From Glaciecola amylolytica (GTDB taxonomy: Bacteria > Bacteroidota > Bacteroidia > Flavobacteriales_D > Crocinitomicaceae), in assembly GCA_003856375.1 (NCBI GenBank), contig CP034120.1:3715501-3779500 (forward strand): DNA of 64,000 nt, in the 5' to 3' direction. The first letter of the stretch is position 1, and every line of letters starts with the position of its first letter. Positions 60,411 through 64,000 of this stretch are shown piece by piece. The translations under genes were made by a program, and so were the position numbers. The notes beneath the pieces were generated by a model. That model did not search any database and was not told where the DNA came from. It saw only the letters and a program-made list of their open reading frames with translations.

Positions 60411-63400
60411 CTATAAACCTCCTAAGTTAAATCGGAAACGAATACCTGTACTCATGTTCCCCGTTGGGTATGATGTCGCAATTTTAGGATTCGTAATCAC
60501 CTGATCGTAATAGAACTGAACCATCAGGTTTGCTCCGATGTTGTAATCAATGGAAGATTTAATGGAAATCACACGCTGACCAGCTGTAGCTTGTTCCGTA
60601 GACTCAACAACCTTACGAATCACCGTTAAGTTATCTCTGAATGTAAAGTCAAAACGGATATTCAACGGATTTTCCAATTTGTTTTTCCCGATTTTGAACG
60701 GCAAACGCACTTTCGGGAATTTATATCCTGCTCCGATTACAATCTCGTTTCCTAATACTTCTGTCACCTGATTGTTATTCAGGGAAAGTGTTGAGGAACG
60801 GTCTTTCTTGATCTCGAATTTAGTAATCAATCCTTGTTTTTTGATGTTCCATGTTGCATCAAAACCAATCAAAGGTGAGAAACGCTCAGCGATAGTAACT
60901 GTCTGAATGTTTCTTTCTGAAATAAAGTTGTTATTCAAATCGCGAGTCATTGCCGAACCGTTTTGGTCGAAATCAGCATTCAGGTTTGATTGTACCTGGC
61001 CTAAAGTCACTGTGGATGAATATCCGTGGCGAATCACAAAGTTCTTCACGTATTTTTTCATTTTCTCGAACTTCGCAAGACCATTGTAGTTCACGGTCCA
61101 GTTTGGCAACGGCATCGAAGCAAACGGATTCACTGAACGCTTGTTTACTTTTCCATTGGTGTAGGACGATAAGAATGCTCCGATCACAACTTCCTGCTGA
61201 GAAATTCCGTATCCGTCTCGATAACCTCCTGTACTTCCGGATGAATTTGAATTCGAACCACCCAGAAAATCGGAAACCACTTTCGTTGCTTCTCTCATTT
61301 CCTTAAAGTTCGCGGATTCATATCCTGCCGATAATTTTTCAAACGAGCTTCCGATGGAAATCGTTGAGTATGTCAATGTAGAAGTACGGAAACGGCTTTG
61401 AGATTCAAACTGATCCGACAAATCATTGTAACGGAAGAAATCATTGGTGTTTTCAGACATGTTTCTGTTCAACGAAAGATCAATTGTCAGATCTTTCATC
61501 GGCTCCAATGTTGCACGAGCTGTAAACATTTGGCTGTGCGTAATGGAATGCTGGCGATTCAATGTCGGAAGTGAATCCATCCATCCTTTCGTTGAAGCTA
61601 TCCGGGCAAAATCATACCCGTTTTCTCTACCAGTAACGGAGTAGGATTGCTTACCGAAGATAAAACCTCCCATTCCGGAACTGAACGCCGGGTTAAATCC
61701 TAAAATTCTGGCTTCCTCTCTGTATCCCGGTAATAATGTTCCATCCGTTTGGTTGTATGTTGCAGACACATTTCGAACACTCATCAGCAAACGTGCTCCG
61801 AAACCAAGAATCGGATTTACCTTATTCTCTTTTTTACGCTTTTGCTGACGTTCGTGTTTGCGTTTTTTGCGCTCCCACTGACGTCTTTCCTTTTTGGTCA
61901 TTTCCTCCAACGGTTTAGGCGGTTTTAATTCCGCCGATTCCTTCGGATCTTTTTCTTTCGGATCTGTACCGGCTTCATCCGTACCACCTCCGGCTTTTTG
62001 TCTTACTGGTGCTCGTCCGGACGCTGATCCCATGTTCACTTTCTTGAAGAATGGAATCTTATTGTATAGCGTCGTCATGTTCGCCTGAAGCTGCGCATTA
62101 ATCGTTCTGCTGTTCTGAACAATGTTTCCGTAATTTTCCTGACCCAAAGGTGCTCTTTGCCAGTTGTATGCTCCTGAATATTTCGCATTTCCATTCAACC
62201 AGTCCAAAGCCGGAATTAAATTGAACGGAACATTGTATGAGAAATTATAATCATGGGTATAATCCATCGTCTTACCGAAAGTTCCCATTTGTTTCCAGAT
62301 CGTGTCTTTAAATTCACGATACAGATCCTGATCTCCTTTGCGGTTTACCTCTCCGTCCTGTTCATCAAAAATGGAGCGGTTGTTTGCGTTAAATGACAAT
62401 TTCAGGTTTTTGGTCAAATCCCATCCGAGACGATATCCTCTGTTCCATTGGAAATTTTTCACATAAACGGGTCTGAACTGGAATGCAGACGCAGATGTAT
62501 CGATCGTGTTTCTGATCTGACGTTCGTTGTAATTACGCTGAATATCGTTTGTGAAACCAACAGTTTTAGGTAAATATCCGATACTTGTTTCACGGATCAA
62601 TCCCCACCATTTTGATTTCTGCATGAACTTCATCTTCTTAAACGGTTCGAAAGGCTTGTTATCAAACGTATACGCGTATGCCAGATTCCCTTTCCATTGT
62701 TTTGTACGATCGTAGTTCGTGTTAAAGTCGCGATGGAAATTTTCACTGTAGCCATAACCCAATGTCCAGTTGGAAATATCGTAGAAATGAGCTTTTTTAC
62801 CAGCTGCACGTTCTTTTCGTACTCCCTGGAAATTATAGGATTTTCGTTCGGTATAATCCTGAGCAATTCTTGCAATTTCTTTTCTTTGTCCTGCTTCGTA
62901 AGAGCTCAGTTTAATATCCGGATTGAACGGATCGTACTCCGGATTGATAACTCCTAATGAGTATCCGTAGAAGAACGGAACAGAAAGTTTGATTCTATTT
63001 CCGAAGAATTGTCCCAATTGCAAATTCGTTTGAAAATCCATTCCGACTTTCTGATTTCGCTGACGTTCCTGAACGCGTGAATCAACAGCTCCCCAGTTCA
63101 CTCCGGAATAGTTTCCGGAAATCGAGAAGCTTCCGAAATCTGCCGCCTGAACCTGCATCTGCGCAATTGCCGCAGAACCTCCATCATCCACAAAATCGCT
63201 CAATCTCAACTCATTTACCCAAACCTGAACACATTTCGCAAGTCCGTCATCCGCCCAAGGCTTAGGATCATTCTTTTTCGGGTTGCGAACTCCGATCATA
63301 ATGGTTTTGATTCCCTGTAAGTTCGGGCTTCCTTTTACTTTTATTCTTCTGTCCGGATTTTGAGGGTCGATGATCACATATTCAACGTTTGCCGCAACTC

Positions 63401-64000
63401 CCGAACCACTTGCTCCAAGCAAATCATTTCTGCGTTTTTTCAGGTTTAATAAGTCCTGAAAAACGATTTCCATGTTGTTCGATTCCGGCCAAACGTTATC
63501 TGCGTTGTTTGTTCCCCAAGCCGTTAAATTCAACGGAAGTTCATATTCGTAATAGTTGTCCACGAAATCAGTTCCCAAACGCACAAACAAGGTTACATCT
63601 TTGTCATGCAAGGTGTTTGCCGTTACTTCTTCGGCGTGTACATACATTTTCAATTTCTTGTATGTACGAACGTCAAACTGAACGTTTTTATATGCTGCTC
63701 TTGCGTCACCATCCTGCAAATTACACACATCCAAAGTCAATGACTGCTCGTTCATTTGTCTTTGCTGCGGCTGCGAAGGGTCAATTTCACGTTGAATTCC
63801 CGGAGGAATCTGATATCCGATCGGCAATTTTTCATTGTTTTCTTCGAAGTTCAATGCACCGATATTAAATGTTGTCAGGTTCGGATCGACTTGAATGACT
63901 TCTCCCGGAGTTGTTAAATCCAATAAGTACTTTCTCCATTCTCCTCTCACCAATTCCAGTTTCGCAAAACGAACGATTACCTCTTCGTCAAATCCTTTCA
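60411..64000 (-). CDS. sprA: T9SS outer-membrane translocon SprA (C-terminal half, 5' end missing)
   Basis: SprA is the giant beta-barrel that passes T9SS cargo across the outer membrane and is needed for gliding in flavobacteria. The frame is open to the window edge; 1195 residues are visible, about half of a roughly 2400-residue protein. Recognisable segments include KGFDEEVIVRFAKLELVRGEWRK at the edge, WVNELRLSDFVDDGG and long alternating beta-strands ending in NMSTGIRFRFNLGGL. A Lys/Arg/Glu-rich stretch (KEMTKKERRQWERKKRKHER) is a probable surface or periplasmic loop. The GNAT gene follows directly. Confidence 0.93.
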   Translation of the reverse strand, partial: KGFDEEVIVRFAKLELVRGEWRKYLLDLTTPGEVIQVDPNLTTFNIGALNFEENNEKLPIGYQIPPGIQREIDPSQPQQRQMNEQSLTLDVCNLQDGDARAAYKNVQFDVRTYKKLKMYVHAEEVTANTLHDKDVTLFVRLGTDFVDNYYEYELPLNLTAWGTNNADNVWPESNNMEIVFQDLLNLKKRRNDLLGASGSGVAANVEYVIIDPQNPDRRIKVKGSPNLQGIKTIMIGVRNPKKNDPKPWADDGLAKCVQVWVNELRLSDFVDDGGSAAIAQMQVQAADFGSFSISGNYSGVNWGAVDSRVQERQRNQKVGMDFQTNLQLGQFFGNRIKLSVPFFYGYSLGVINPEYDPFNPDIKLSSYEAGQRKEIARIAQDYTERKSYNFQGVRKERAAGKKAHFYDISNWTLGYGYSENFHRDFNTNYDRTKQWKGNLAYAYTFDNKPFEPFKKMKFMQKSKWWGLIRETSIGYLPKTVGFTNDIQRNYNERQIRNTIDTSASAFQFRPVYVKNFQWNRGYRLGWDLTKNLKLSFNANNRSIFDEQDGEVNRKGDQDLYREFKDTIWKQMGTFGKTMDYTHDYNFSYNVPFNLIPALDWLNGNAKYSGAYNWQRAPLGQENYGNIVQNSRTINAQLQANMTTLYNKIPFFKKVNMGSASGRAPVRQKAGGGTDEAGTDPKEKDPKESAELKPPKPLEEMTKKERRQWERKKRKHERQQKRKKENKVNPILGFGARLLMSVRNVSATYNQTDGTLLPGYREEARILGFNPAFSSGMGGFIFGKQSYSVTGRENGYDFARIASTKGWMDSLPTLNRQHSITHSQMFTARATLEPMKDLTIDLSLNRNMSENTNDFFRYNDLSDQFESQSRFRTSTLTYSTISIGSSFEKLSAGYESANFKEMREATKVVSDFLGGSNSNSSGSTGGYRDGYGISQQEVVIGAFLSSYTNGKVNKRSVNPFASMPLPNWTVNYNGLAKFEKMKKYVKNFVIRHGYSSTVTLGQVQSNLNADFDQNGSAMTRDLNNNFISERNIQTVTIAERFSPLIGFDATWNIKKQGLITKFEIKKDRSSTLSLNNNQVTEVLGNEIVIGAGYKFPKVRLPFKIGKNKLENPLNIRFDFTFRDNLTVIRKVVESTEQATAGQRVISIKSSIDYNIGANLMVQFYYDQVITNPKIATSYPTGNMSTGIRFRFNLGGL

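Noticed and set aside
63389-63868. A 159-codon plus-strand frame inside sprA.
   Set aside because: sprA is unmistakable on the minus strand; the frame is a shadow of its codon use.
1-64000. Mobile elements, prophage, defence systems, tRNA or rRNA genes.
   Set aside because: No transposase, integrase, restriction, toxin-antitoxin or phage structural gene was recognised (the tail-fibre-like protein is a common secreted Bacteroidota protein), and no RNA-gene pattern was seen by eye.

Overview
The window is a contiguous piece of a bacterial chromosome from the phylum Bacteroidota, most probably order Flavobacteriales (a Crocinitomicaceae/Fluviicola-like relative is my guess, not tested). Evidence: type IX secretion (T9SS) and gliding parts (SprA, a PorP/SprF protein, secreted proteins with T9SS-style C-terminal domains), Bacteroidota-restricted families (IPExxxVDY, DUF6089, DUF6427, DUF7793, LETM1-related), promoters of the Bacteroidota type (-33 TTG, 19-base spacer, -7 TAnnTTTG) and weak or absent Shine-Dalgarno sites. 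No rRNA, tRNA, CRISPR array, prophage, transposase or integrase was found. It reads as core chromosome with 58 protein genes (two cut by the window ends) and short spacers; only one gene-free stretch exceeds 300 bases (41128-41429).

Layout. 1-2.3 kb: end of a cytochrome oxidase operon (subunit IV, two SCO copper chaperones, DUF420). 2.5-8.5 kb: DUF6089 protein, asd, an RhlE-type helicase and a large secreted lamin-tail protein. 8.6-13.6 kb: pyruvate kinase, IPExxxVDY protein, RNase III, FabF and ACP on the minus strand, divergent from purN. 13.6-18 kb: MarC, a DUF7793/HisKA_2 kinase pair, mreB and a T9SS cargo protein. 18-25.6 kb: purH, a PorP/SprF protein paired with a 1026-residue CotH/thrombospondin-repeat cargo, and a small lipoprotein plus DUF2490 pair. 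25.6-30.2 kb: the elongasome operon mreC-mreD-pbp2-rodA. 30.3-37.5 kb: a surface polysaccharide region (FkbM methyltransferase, flippase, galE, beta-barrel protein; then on the plus strand a lipoprotein, a GT4 glycosyltransferase and an MJ1477/TM1410-type glycoside hydrolase). 37.5-42 kb: TolC-HlyD-ABC permease efflux operon behind a Crp/Fnr regulator. 42-46.7 kb: acyltransferase, LETM1-related protein, 1-Cys peroxiredoxin with DUF4395 partner, lipoprotein. 46.8-51.7 kb: rimP-nusA-infB. 51.8-58 kb: a lipoprotein pair, aldose epimerase-like protein, CNNM/CorC protein, purD, purQ, DUF6427. 58-64 kb: two secreted proteins, a GNAT acetyltransferase and the C-terminal half of SprA.

How the parts relate. 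SprA is the outer-membrane T9SS channel that would export the T9SS-type cargo proteins encoded at 5.9, 16.8, 21.1 and 58.1 kb, and the PorP/SprF protein at 20.1 kb is the likely partner of the cargo gene directly upstream of it. MreB, MreC, MreD, PBP2 and RodA form one wall-elongation machine. Four purine biosynthesis genes (purN, purH, purQ, purD) lie in three places. GalE, the flippase, GT4 and the hydrolase suggest a galactose- or galactosamine-containing surface glycan.

The most interesting signals are non-coding: a promoter plus terminator-like hairpin forming a possible attenuator in front of rimP-nusA-infB; an Fnr-like inverted repeat at activator distance from a promoter of the efflux operon; a 34-base perfect palindrome after the helicase gene; and several short dispersed repeats in spacers, one of which lies inside two different operons in the sense orientation. 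All are read by eye and none has been searched against a genome.
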